Source: Mollicutes bacterium
GTDB lineage: Bacteria > Bacillota_I > Bacilli_A > Izemoplasmatales > Izemoplasmataceae
NCBI GenBank assembly: GCA_003551005.1
Contig: PULR01000039.1
Span: 29,892 to 93,891 of the forward strand
Direction: 5' to 3'
Length of the DNA stretch: 64,000 nt
Part shown: piece after piece, positions 20,601 to 34,439 of the stretch
How the letters are laid out: the number at the start of each line of letters is the position of its first letter
Numbering within the stretch: position 1 is the stretch's first letter
The notes under the pieces: model-generated
The model's input: the letters and a program-made list of their open reading frames with translations, nothing else
Told to the model about the DNA's origin: nothing
The model's database searches: none
Made by a program: the position numbers and the translations under genes

Positions 20601-21208
20601 ATGGATTCAACCTCATCATCGAAGAAATCCAGCCGGAGCGGCTGTTGGGCCCCCTGCGGAAAGATATCGAGGATGCTGCCGCGACGCGTGAAATCGCCCA
20701 CTTTCTCCACAGCCTGCTGTCGCTTGTAACCCAGTTCGATGAGCCGACCGGAGAGCTTCTCTGGGTCGATCCGCTCCCCTTTGGCGATGTCAAGCAGTGC
20801 CTGCTGGAATCGCACGGGAGAAGGAATCGGCTTGATGAGACCGGTCGTATGAGTGACAACCATGTGCGGACCTTGTTCCCTGACCAGGCGATGCAGGGTT
20901 TCCAGACGCTGCAGCTTGAGTTCCTCGCTCATCGCAAGCATGTCCGTCGTGAGGAATTCGTCCTGTGGAAAGAAGGTGACATCGCCCTGATGGCTGCGTT
21001 CCAACGCATCGAACGCCCGTTGCGCATGATAGAGATTGTGCGTCACGACGACGATATCCTGCTTGGTCGCGCGGCTCAGCACGTTCACGAGAAAAAGCGC
21101 CAAATCCCGGTTGGCGTGGGGTATCTCGACACTATGTCGTTGTTTCAATGCATAAAGCAGCCGCTTGAAGTAGCTAGAAGCAGCCACCCGTTCGAGTATT
21201 TGCTGCAT
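17687..21208 (-). CDS. mfd: Transcription-repair coupling factor
   Basis: 1173 aa; [82 protein letters not shown]. Confidence 0.97.
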   Translation of the reverse strand: [1173 protein letters not shown]

Positions 21209-21246
21209 AAGCTTCCCCTCCGGAGCGAGGGCGCACCCTCAAGGGG

Positions 21247-21795
21247 TCAGTTGTATTCGTTCATCAGCTTTTGGAAATCCTCGCCTCCGGCGAAACGACG
21301 AATAATCTCCTTGGTTCGCTCAATGCCGTTGATGACGGCATCCCCCTCAGCCTTGTGGAAACGGCTCAGCACATAGTCCCGGGGGTCGAGGCCGTCCGGA
21401 CGACCAATGCCGAAGCGGACCCGGTTGAAGGTCTCCACCCCTAAACTGGTCAGGATGGAGCGAAGGCCCTTGTGGCCGCCCGCGCCGCCTTTATACCGGA
21501 GGCGGAGTTCGCCGGTGGCAAGATCGAGGTCGTCGTGAACGACAAGCACCTCTTCAGCGTCGATGTCAAAATAATCAACAGCCGCTCGGATACTGTCCCC
21601 CGAAAGATTCATGAACGTCGTCGGCTTGAGCAGTTTGGCGTCGGCGTATTGAGCAAGCTGCCCGAGCAGTTTCTTGTTCTTCTTGAACTTCACACCTTCC
21701 TGTGAGGCGAAGGCCTCAAGGCAAAGAAAGCCGATGTTGTGACGGGTCCGGGCGTATTTCCGTCCGGGGTTGCCAAGACCTACGATGAGTCTCAT
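21247..21795 (-). CDS. pth: Peptidyl-tRNA hydrolase
   Basis: MRLIVGLGNPGRKYARTRHNIGF, KPTTFMNLSG, VVHDDLDLATGELRLRYKGGAGGHKGLRSI. Confidence 0.96.
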   Translation of the reverse strand: MRLIVGLGNPGRKYARTRHNIGFLCLEAFASQEGVKFKKNKKLLGQLAQYADAKLLKPTTFMNLSGDSIRAAVDYFDIDAEEVLVVHDDLDLATGELRLRYKGGAGGHKGLRSILTSLGVETFNRVRFGIGRPDGLDPRDYVLSRFHKAEGDAVINGIERTKEIIRRFAGGEDFQKLMNEYN

Positions 21796-22415
21796 CGCTT
21801 CTTCGGCTTGATGACGAGATGTCGTTCTTCCTTCTCTCCCTCCGAAGTCGTGAAGACATCCCGCCAGTCCGCAAGTTTTGTGTGGATGATGCGGCGTTCG
21901 TAGGCGTTCATCGGTTTCAAACGGGCTTCGGTTCCAGTCTTGGCGACCTCCTTGGCCGTCTTGGTAGCTAGGATTTCCAGTTGACGCTTGCGCTCGGCTT
22001 TGTAGCCGCCGATGTCAACCAGCACGACCAACCGGTCGTCGACGAAGACGTTGAGCAGATTCCGGAGATAGAGTTGAATACTGTCCAGGGTTTTGCCGCC
22101 GCGTCCGATGAGTACCGGATTCGCATCGGTTTCAATGTTGTAGTGAAGTTCTTCCTCGGACGGTTGTTCACGGGTGATCTGTGCATCAATCTCCATGTCA
22201 CGAAAAAGTCTTTCAAGAATCTCCTGCCCGTATTCTGCCGGATCGACATCCACTGTGGCCGTGACTTCGTAGTGGCGCTTGAACCCGAACATGCTCTTCT
22301 TCTCATTGAAGTCAAAACGCAGGAAACGCCGACCAATCCGGAGTCTTTCTTCGGCTACCCCTCTGGCTTCATCCTTCGTACTCGCCTCAAAGGAGACACG
22401 TTTGAGTTCGGCCAT
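21792..22415 (-). CDS. jag: Jag/KhpB RNA-binding protein (Jag_N, KH, R3H)
   Basis: Start at MAELKRVSFEASTKDEARGVAEERL; KH region NPVLIGRGGKTLDSIQLYLRNLLN; R3H region MNAYERRIIHTKLAD. Lies directly after yidC. Confidence 0.9.
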   Translation of the reverse strand: MAELKRVSFEASTKDEARGVAEERLRIGRRFLRFDFNEKKSMFGFKRHYEVTATVDVDPAEYGQEILERLFRDMEIDAQITREQPSEEELHYNIETDANPVLIGRGGKTLDSIQLYLRNLLNVFVDDRLVVLVDIGGYKAERKRQLEILATKTAKEVAKTGTEARLKPMNAYERRIIHTKLADWRDVFTTSEGEKEERHLVIKPKKR

Positions 22416-22416
22416 G

Positions 22417-23310
22417 TCACGCACTCTCCCCGCTGTTCGCGAAAAACTTCTTGTACATCTTGTCGCGGTTGATCTTGGTCTGCAGGAACTGGAAGAGGTT
22501 ACCGACAATCCAGTAAAGGGCGATGCCGAGGTTCGTAAAGGAGATCATCGTCAGCATGAACACCATGAAGAACATCATGTAGCGCATGGTTTGCTGCTGT
22601 TGTTTTTGCTGCTGGGTCTCGTATTTCTTGTTCTGAAGGTAGCTGGGCCGTTTCATGGCATATTTCTGATAGAAGAACATCGTCGTGCCGACGATGGCTG
22701 CCATCAGGACGTTGACCCAGTGGTCGGCCAGATTGAACCCGGTGTCCATGACCGGCGCCGCCGCCTGGAAATCAATGAAGAAAAATTCATAGTTCAGATC
22801 GGCGTAGCCGGTATGACCGGCATCGGCGTCGACTCTGGGCATGCGACGGACGACCTGGTACATGGCGATGAAGATCGGCATCTGCAGGAAAGGCAGCAAG
22901 CACCCGAGGGGATTGATGCCGTATTTACGGTAGACCTGCATCATCTCCTGCTGCATCTGGCGCTGGGAAGCTTCATCCTTCTTGCCTTGGTATTTCTCCT
23001 TGAGCTTTTCAAGCTCGGGCTGGGCGATCTGCATGTTCGCGCTCATCGCGGTGCTCTTTGAGTAGATCGGCCATCCCAAAACACGGATGACGAGTGTGAT
23101 CACCATCAGACCGACAATGTAGTGTCCGCCGGATAGCTGGCTCACGTTGTAGATCAAGTCGGCGATGAACGTGACGATCGCCTGCATCCAATTGAAGCCG
23201 CCTTCGGCTTCGATGGGTTCGTTGTAATGATCGGTGTCGCAGCCGCTCAGGACGAATACGAGGACGACGACCAACAGTAATCCAGTCAGTTTCATCCAGT
23301 TCTTTCGCAT
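22417..23310 (-). CDS. yidC: Membrane protein insertase YidC/Oxa1 (lipoprotein type)
   Basis: Lipobox VLSGC; GGHYIVGLMVITLVIRVLGWPIYSKSTAMSANM, PLGCLLPFLQMPIFIAMYQVVRR. Confidence 0.95.
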   Translation of the reverse strand: MRKNWMKLTGLLLVVVLVFVLSGCDTDHYNEPIEAEGGFNWMQAIVTFIADLIYNVSQLSGGHYIVGLMVITLVIRVLGWPIYSKSTAMSANMQIAQPELEKLKEKYQGKKDEASQRQMQQEMMQVYRKYGINPLGCLLPFLQMPIFIAMYQVVRRMPRVDADAGHTGYADLNYEFFFIDFQAAAPVMDTGFNLADHWVNVLMAAIVGTTMFFYQKYAMKRPSYLQNKKYETQQQKQQQQTMRYMMFFMVFMLTMISFTNLGIALYWIVGNLFQFLQTKINRDKMYKKFFANSGESA

Positions 23311-23319
23311 GTTTTCACC

Positions 23320-23655
23320 TCATATGAGCTTGTGTTTTTTTAATAACTTTTCAATCTGCGTTTTCAGTTCCGAGAAAGAAACCTGTGCAGCCTTGGGGCG
23401 AACAATGATGAAGATGTCGACCGGCTTTTCGATGCCGCAATCGGCGATGATGTGTCGAACCCGGCGTTTGATCTTGTTTCGCACGACAGCCTTCCCGGCC
23501 TTCTGCGGAACACTGATTGCGTAACGGAAATGTGGTAGGCTGTTCTTTTTGGTATAAACGCTGAAAAACGCATTTTTGCGGACGTTTTGAGCGTCAAGCA
23601 AAGCTTTGATTTCATCGGAGCGTTTCACGCGGTATTTCTTTTTCAACGGTCCCAC
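23320..23655 (-). CDS. rnpA: Ribonuclease P protein component
   Basis: FAISVPQKAG-type motif (YAISVPQKAGKAVVRNKIKRRVRHII) between rpmH and yidC. Confidence 0.95.
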   Translation of the reverse strand: MGPLKKKYRVKRSDEIKALLDAQNVRKNAFFSVYTKKNSLPHFRYAISVPQKAGKAVVRNKIKRRVRHIIADCGIEKPVDIFIIVRPKAAQVSFSELKTQIEKLLKKHKLI

Positions 23656-23661
23656 TCCCTA

Positions 23662-23704
23662 CGTCAATAAAAAACACCTGAAAAATATCTTCTTCAGGTG
23701 TTCA
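23662..23704 (-). terminator. Terminator/attenuator-like hairpin between rpmH and rnpA
   Basis: Reverse strand AACACCTGAA-N10-TTCAGGTGTTTTTTATTG. Confidence 0.6.
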
Positions 23705-23739
23705 CAGGTACAAAGATATGGTTTTGCTCGATGTGCTTG

Positions 23740-23874
23740 TCAAGGGCTCAGGCGCTTCCGGCCTTTGGCTCGTCTGCGGGATAGTACCTTGCGTCCTTTT
23801 TTGGTCGCGGCGCGTTGGCGGAACCCGTGTTTCCGGGTACGGCGGCGCCGACTCGGCTGATAAGTACGCTTCAC
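23740..23874 (-). CDS. rpmH: 50S ribosomal protein L34 (not in the supplied ORF track because it is only 44 aa)
   Basis: GTG start, RBS GGAGGTG; translation [44 protein letters not shown]. Confidence 0.96.
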   Translation of the reverse strand: MKRTYQPSRRRRTRKHGFRQRAATKKGRKVLSRRRAKGRKRLSP

Positions 23875-23899
23875 TTTCAGCACCTCCTACTATTCAAAC

Positions 23900-24239
23900 C
23901 ACGCTTTATAGATTATAGCCAATCGCCCTCGTGGTGTCAACAGACTTTTTCAGACTTATGTAAAGACAGGGTAAAAATAAAGAAGTTTTCCACAGCGGTA
24001 AAGAGCACCAAGAGGACATTTCCCCACCAGCTGATGTGGAAATGTCAACTTGTGAATAACCGGGATTATGGAAATCAGGAAAAAGCTTCGAAATATGCAC
24101 TGTGCGGTTTTTCTGAGTTTCCCCACTGTTGAGGGAAACGTTGTGGAACGGGAAAGTTTTCCACATTTTCTGCGGATATTTTTCTGTTTTTTTTCCCAAT
24201 TTTGTATTGTAGAATGAAAGAGCAGTTGGAGGTGAGAAC
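23900..24239. other. oriC: oriC region 1 (rpmH-dnaA intergenic) with near-consensus DnaA boxes and AT-rich tract
   Basis: TTTTCCACA at 23986-23994 and 24157-24165, TGTGAATAA at 24051-24059 (each one mismatch from consensus); AT-rich run at about 24166-24215. Confidence 0.75.
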
Positions 24240-25634
24240 ATGCAGCGTACCGAAATCGATGAGCATGTGAACATCTGGCACGAGGTCCGCGACCAAATGC
24301 AATCACAGCTAGAAAACAACACCTTTGAAGACATCTTCGATTCCGTGGATTCCATTTTCAAAGTCAAGAACAACTACATCTATCTCATCGTCGAGAATGA
24401 ATTCGTCAAGCGCCGCATTGAACTTCTCTACCTCAAACGGATGAACCGGCTGCTGGAAACCTACGTGAACGAACGCTACGAATATCGCCTCATGACCCGT
24501 GAAGAAGCGGAGCAGGAACTGAACCAGGAAAAGCAGTTCGACAGCACCGCTCCAGATCCGGAAGACTACCGCGCAGTCTACCATAAAGCCAACCTGAACC
24601 CCTCATATACTTTCAACAATTTCGTCGTGGGCAACTCCAACCGCCTGGCCTACACATCAGCCCTCAAAGTCTCCGACCAGCCGGGGATTGTCGCGAACCC
24701 GCTTTATATCTTCGGGGACGTCGGACTGGGCAAGACCCACTTGATGCAGTGCGTGGGCAACTACATTCTTGAAGGCGACATCAACAAGCGTGTGCTGTAT
24801 GTCAAGGCCGACCAGTTCGTCGAGGATTTCGTCCGCTACGCTTCCAAAAAACAATACCACGAGTTCAACAATCTCTACCGCAACGTTGACGTGTTGCTGG
24901 TCGACGACATTCAATTCCTCGCAAAGAAGGAAAAATCCCAGGAAGAATTCTTCAAACTCTTTGAACAGCTACATAGCGAACAAAAACAGATCGTCATCAC
25001 ATCGGATCGCAAAGCCAGCGACCTGAAAGACATCATGTCCCGGTTGACCTCGCGATTCTCATGGGGGGTCACGGTCGACATCAACCGGCCGGACCTCGAC
25101 CATCGTATCAAAATCCTCGAGAAGAAACTGCGGGCCGAAACCTACGACGCCTCCCAGGTCCCCAGAAAAGTGATCGAATATATCGCCAGCGTCTTCGACA
25201 ACAATGTCCGGGAACTCGAAGGCGCCTTGAAACGAGTCCTTTTCTACTGTACGGCATTCAACCATGAGTTCACCATGAAGAACACCGAGGCAGCCCTTGA
25301 GAACCTCATCAAGCCCAAACGAAACAACAAGGACCTAGTCCGGGACAAGATCCGCAACCTCCTCAGTATCGTCAGCGACTACTACAACATCTCCACAAGC
25401 GATCTGATCAGCAAAAAACGTTCCCGGCAATACCTCTATCCCCGGCAGGTGGCGATGTATCTGATCAAAGCCCTCCACGACCTGCCCTACAAACGCATCG
25501 GCAGCTATTTCTCAGGCCGGGACCATTCCACTGTCATGCATTCCGTCGAGAAGATCGACAACGATCTACAGATGGACCGGGATGTGCATCTCGATATCGA
25601 AAAACTCAAGCACAAATGTGGAGAAAACTCCTGA
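24240..25634 (+). CDS. dnaA: Chromosomal replication initiator DnaA
   Basis: YTFNNFVVGNSNRLAYTSAL, FGDVGLGKTHLMQCVGNYI, VDDIQFL, C-terminal SYFSGRDHSTVMHSVEKI. Confidence 0.98.
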   Translation: MQRTEIDEHVNIWHEVRDQMQSQLENNTFEDIFDSVDSIFKVKNNYIYLIVENEFVKRRIELLYLKRMNRLLETYVNERYEYRLMTREEAEQELNQEKQFDSTAPDPEDYRAVYHKANLNPSYTFNNFVVGNSNRLAYTSALKVSDQPGIVANPLYIFGDVGLGKTHLMQCVGNYILEGDINKRVLYVKADQFVEDFVRYASKKQYHEFNNLYRNVDVLLVDDIQFLAKKEKSQEEFFKLFEQLHSEQKQIVITSDRKASDLKDIMSRLTSRFSWGVTVDINRPDLDHRIKILEKKLRAETYDASQVPRKVIEYIASVFDNNVRELEGALKRVLFYCTAFNHEFTMKNTEAALENLIKPKRNNKDLVRDKIRNLLSIVSDYYNISTSDLISKKRSRQYLYPRQVAMYLIKALHDLPYKRIGSYFSGRDHSTVMHSVEKIDNDLQMDRDVHLDIEKLKHKCGENS

Positions 25635-25758
25635 TTTTTTCAACAAAAACCGCTTGCCTTGTGTTACAATGGGGTAAAGCATGGACTTTTTTCCACTTTT
25701 GCACACCCCCTTATCAACAACCAACAAAATAAAAGAGAACTATTCTAGAGGTGATGGC
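25617..25758. other. Possible oriC region 2 (end of dnaA to dnaN)
   Basis: TGTGGAGAA at 25617-25625 and TTATCAACA at 25711-25719, each one mismatch from the DnaA box. Confidence 0.45.
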
Positions 25759-26883
25759 ATGCGCATCCAGGTGAATAAAGACAGACTGCTCTACCATCTG
25801 TTGATCGCCCAGAAAGCTTTGTCCACGAAGACGCCGAATCCGGCCCTTCAGGGCATCCGACTCGATGTCGGCGACAACGAACTCGTCATCACGACGAGCA
25901 ACTCGGATATCTCCATCCGCGTCACCCTCGAGGACGATGCGCTGGAGATCGAGAAGACCGGCTCTATTCTCGTTCCCGGCAAATATTTCATCGACATTGT
26001 CCGCAAGCTCGATGGCCAAGTGGTCTCGATGACGGAAGGAGAGGATAATCTCCTCCGGATTGAAGCGGACCGTTCGGATATCACACTCAACCTGCTTGAC
26101 CTCGAGGATTATCCCAATCTCCAGTTCAAGGAGACCGATTCGCCGCTCGAAATCAACGCCCGGACGCTAAAGAGCATCATCCGGCAGACCGCCTTCGCAA
26201 CCTCCTCCCTTGAGAACCGGCCTATTCTCACAGGGGTGAACGTCGCCATAGACGGCGAAGATCTCAAGGCTATAGCCACGGATAGCTATCGATTAAGCCA
26301 GAAACGCATTTCACTACCGGAATCCTACGACCCCACAGATGTCATCATTCCGGGCAGAAGCCTCGAAGAGCTGATCAAGATCCTCGAAAGCAACCAGGAG
26401 TCGGTCGAGGTGCATATCGACCAGAACCGCGTGCTGTTCAAGGACAACAACGTCCTCTTCCTCTCCAGGCTGCTTGAAGGGAACTATCCCGAAACGGACA
26501 AGCTCATCCCGCAGGAATTTCCCATCCAGATCAAGTTCAACAAGGAGCAGTTGATGACTGCCGTCGAACGGGCCGGACTCCTCTCGAGCCGTGATGGACA
26601 GAACTCCATCGTCAAACTGGATGTGCGCCAGGATAACGTGGTCGAGATTTCCTCGAATTCACCGGAAATCGGTCGTGTGCGAGAAGAAATCCATCCGGTC
26701 GATGAGATAGTCGGCTCCCCGCTGAAAATCGCCTTCAGTTCGAAATATCTGCTAGAAGCCCTCCGCGTGTTCAATTCCAGTGAGGTCACGGTGAAGTTCA
26801 CCGGAGAGATCCGCCCGTTCATCATCACCGGCGAGTTCGACGAGGGGATGCTGCAGCTCATCCTCCCGGTCAAGACCGACTAA
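25759..26883 (+). CDS. dnaN: DNA polymerase III beta clamp
   Basis: MRIQVNKDRLLYHLLIAQKALSTKTPNPALQGI...; C-terminal RPFIITGEFDEGMLQLILPVKTD; position after dnaA. Confidence 0.97.
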   Translation: MRIQVNKDRLLYHLLIAQKALSTKTPNPALQGIRLDVGDNELVITTSNSDISIRVTLEDDALEIEKTGSILVPGKYFIDIVRKLDGQVVSMTEGEDNLLRIEADRSDITLNLLDLEDYPNLQFKETDSPLEINARTLKSIIRQTAFATSSLENRPILTGVNVAIDGEDLKAIATDSYRLSQKRISLPESYDPTDVIIPGRSLEELIKILESNQESVEVHIDQNRVLFKDNNVLFLSRLLEGNYPETDKLIPQEFPIQIKFNKEQLMTAVERAGLLSSRDGQNSIVKLDVRQDNVVEISSNSPEIGRVREEIHPVDEIVGSPLKIAFSSKYLLEALRVFNSSEVTVKFTGEIRPFIITGEFDEGMLQLILPVKTD

Positions 26884-26905
26884 GTCCGATACGTTTCAAA
26901 CCCTC

Positions 26906-26934
26906 AACCAGCGGCTCCGGGCCGCTGGTTTTTT
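26906..26934 (+). terminator. Rho-independent terminator after dnaN
   Basis: AACCAGCGGC-tccgg-GCCGCTGGTTTTTT. Confidence 0.85.
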
Positions 26935-26947
26935 GTTGGTCGCGAGG

Positions 26948-26976
26948 TTGTTTTTCAAGGCCCTCTAGTGTATAAT
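26948..26976 (+). promoter_or_regulatory. Predicted sigma-A promoter for yaaA-recF-gyrBA
   Basis: TTGTTT-N17-TATAAT. Confidence 0.6.
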
Positions 26977-27016
26977 TACACATAGTTTATTATATATATA
27001 AGAAAGAGTGGTCAAC

Positions 27017-27227
27017 ATGCGGACGGTCCGCATACACACGGAACATATCACGCTCGGACAGTTCTTGAAGTATGCAAACATCATCGCTACCGGCGGAGAA
27101 GCGAAGGCAATCCTTCAAGAAGGACTGGTCCGGGTGGATGGAAACAAGGAGAGACGCCGAGGCAGGAAACTCTATCCGGGAATGCGGGTGGACGTCGACG
27201 GCCTCGGTTCTTATCGGGTCGAAAGCG

Positions 27228-27235
<8 letters not shown>
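27017..27235 (+). CDS. yaaA: S4 domain protein YaaA
   Basis: ITLGQFLKYANIIATGGEAKAILQEGLVRVDGNKERRRGRKLYPG; located between dnaN and recF. Confidence 0.92.
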
Positions 27236-30210
<2,975 letters not shown>

Positions 30211-30223
30211 GAGCGATCAAACT

Positions 30224-32841
<2,618 letters not shown>

Positions 32842-32845
<4 letters not shown>

Positions 32846-32870
32846 CAACCCGGCTGGACTCTGCTACACT
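32842..32870 (+). promoter_or_regulatory. Predicted sigma-A promoter for serS T-box transcript
   Basis: TTGACA-N17-TACACT; the -35 box overlaps the gyrA stop codon. Confidence 0.7.
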
Positions 32871-32876
32871 CAAAGT

Positions 32877-33095
32877 AACCTGAAAGCGACGATGGGGACA
32901 AGTAGCACAGCGAACCTCAAAGAGAGCCGGAGGCGCTGAGATCCGGTAGGAACCGTGTGTGAAATCCACCCCGGAGTGGAAGCGAACCTTCCCGGTAGGA
33001 ACCGTTACCTTCCTTCCAAGTGGGCGCAAGATGTGCCAATGAGGGTGGCAACGCGGGTTATAACGCCCGTCCCTGGCTGGGACGGGCTTTTTTTA
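32877..33095 (+). promoter_or_regulatory. T-box leader (Ser) upstream of serS
   Basis: GATGGGGACAAGTAG start; AGAGAGCCGG stem I; specifier UCC at 32965-32967 in GUGAAAUCCACC; T-box AGGGTGGCAACGCGGG at 33042-33057; terminator GCCCGTCCC-tggct-GGGACGGGCTTTTTTT. Confidence 0.92.
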
Positions 33096-33149
33096 TTCAA
33101 TTGAAACACGGGCCTCGGCAGAGCCGACGCCGAAACAGGAGGAATTTGT

Positions 33150-34439
33150 ATGCTGGATTTGAAGTATGTACGGGAGAACATCGACACGGTGATTGAACGA
33201 TTGAACAAACGGGGGGAAAATTACAGCCATCTCAGAGAGCTCCTCTCGCTGGATTCCAAGCGACGTAGCCTGATACAGGACATCGAGGAGCGCAAGGCGA
33301 GGCGCAACGAGCTCAGTCGCAAGATCGGGGAGTACAAGCGTGAAGGAAAGGACGCAGAGGAATTGATACGAACCGTCGAGAGCGACAAGGAGCAGATCAA
33401 GCAGCTTGACGCCGAGCGCGACCGCATCGAGCGCGACATCGAGAACCGCCTGCTGGACACCCCGAACCTTCCGCATGCGGATATCCCGGTGGGCGTTGAC
33501 GACAGCGAGAACGTCGAAATCCGGCGCGGCGGCGAACAGCCTGCGTTTACTTTCGAGCCCAAACCGCACTGGGAGGTCGGTGAGCAGCTCGACATCCTGG
33601 ATTTCGAGCGCGCTTCGAAAGTGGCGACCGGGCGGTTCGTGGTCTATAAGGGTCTCGGAGCACGACTGGAGCGCGCGCTGATCAACTTCATGATGGACCG
33701 GCATGCCAATCAGGGCGGATATGAGGAGATGCTGCTGCCCTACATCGTCAATGAACAATCGATGACGGCGACCGGACAACTGCCGAAGTTCGCCGATGAC
33801 GCCTTCAAGCTGGTTGATGAACGAGGGTTGTATCTGAATCCGACAGCCGAAGTCCCGGGTATCAATTTGCACCGGGATGAGATTCTCGACATGCAGACCC
33901 TGCCAAGACGCTACGTCGCGTTCACGACCGCGTTCCGCCAGGAAGCCGGCAGCGCCGGACGCGATACGCGCGGCATCATCCGCCAGCATCAGTTCAACAA
34001 GGTCGAACTCTTGAAGTTCACCACGCCCGAGACATCCTATGAAGAGCTTGAGAAGATGCTGAACGATAGCGAGGCGATCCTCAAGGATCTCGAGCTTCCC
34101 TATCGGGTAGTCGAGATCTGTTCCGGCGATCTGGGTTTCTCGATGGCCAAGACCTACGACATCGAGGTACATCTGCCTTCCTTTGATACGTACCGCGAAA
34201 TCAGCAGCGTATCCAACGCCGAGGCCTTCCAGGCGCGACGCGGAAACATCCGCTTCCGCAGAGACAAGAAAGCCAAGCCTGAATATCTGCACACGCTCAA
34301 CGGCTCCGGCGTCGCGGTGGGCCGGACCGTCGTGGCCATTCTCGAGAATTTCCAGCAGTCGGACGGCTCCGTAAGCGTGCCGAGAGCGCTGCAGCCTTAT
34401 ATGGGGACCGAACTCTTGAAAAAGGATGATGATGAATGA
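33150..34439 (+). CDS. serS: Seryl-tRNA synthetase
   Basis: MLDLKYVRENIDTVIERLNKRG; FRQEAGSAGRDTRGIIRQHQFNKVELLKF; LNGSGVAVGRTVVAILENFQ. Confidence 0.97.
   Translation: MLDLKYVRENIDTVIERLNKRGENYSHLRELLSLDSKRRSLIQDIEERKARRNELSRKIGEYKREGKDAEELIRTVESDKEQIKQLDAERDRIERDIENRLLDTPNLPHADIPVGVDDSENVEIRRGGEQPAFTFEPKPHWEVGEQLDILDFERASKVATGRFVVYKGLGARLERALINFMMDRHANQGGYEEMLLPYIVNEQSMTATGQLPKFADDAFKLVDERGLYLNPTAEVPGINLHRDEILDMQTLPRRYVAFTTAFRQEAGSAGRDTRGIIRQHQFNKVELLKFTTPETSYEELEKMLNDSEAILKDLELPYRVVEICSGDLGFSMAKTYDIEVHLPSFDTYREISSVSNAEAFQARRGNIRFRRDKKAKPEYLHTLNGSGVAVGRTVVAILENFQQSDGSVSVPRALQPYMGTELLKKDDDE

Noticed and set aside
23718-23918. Plus-strand ORFs at 23606-23860 and 23718-23918
   Set aside because: They are antisense to rpmH.
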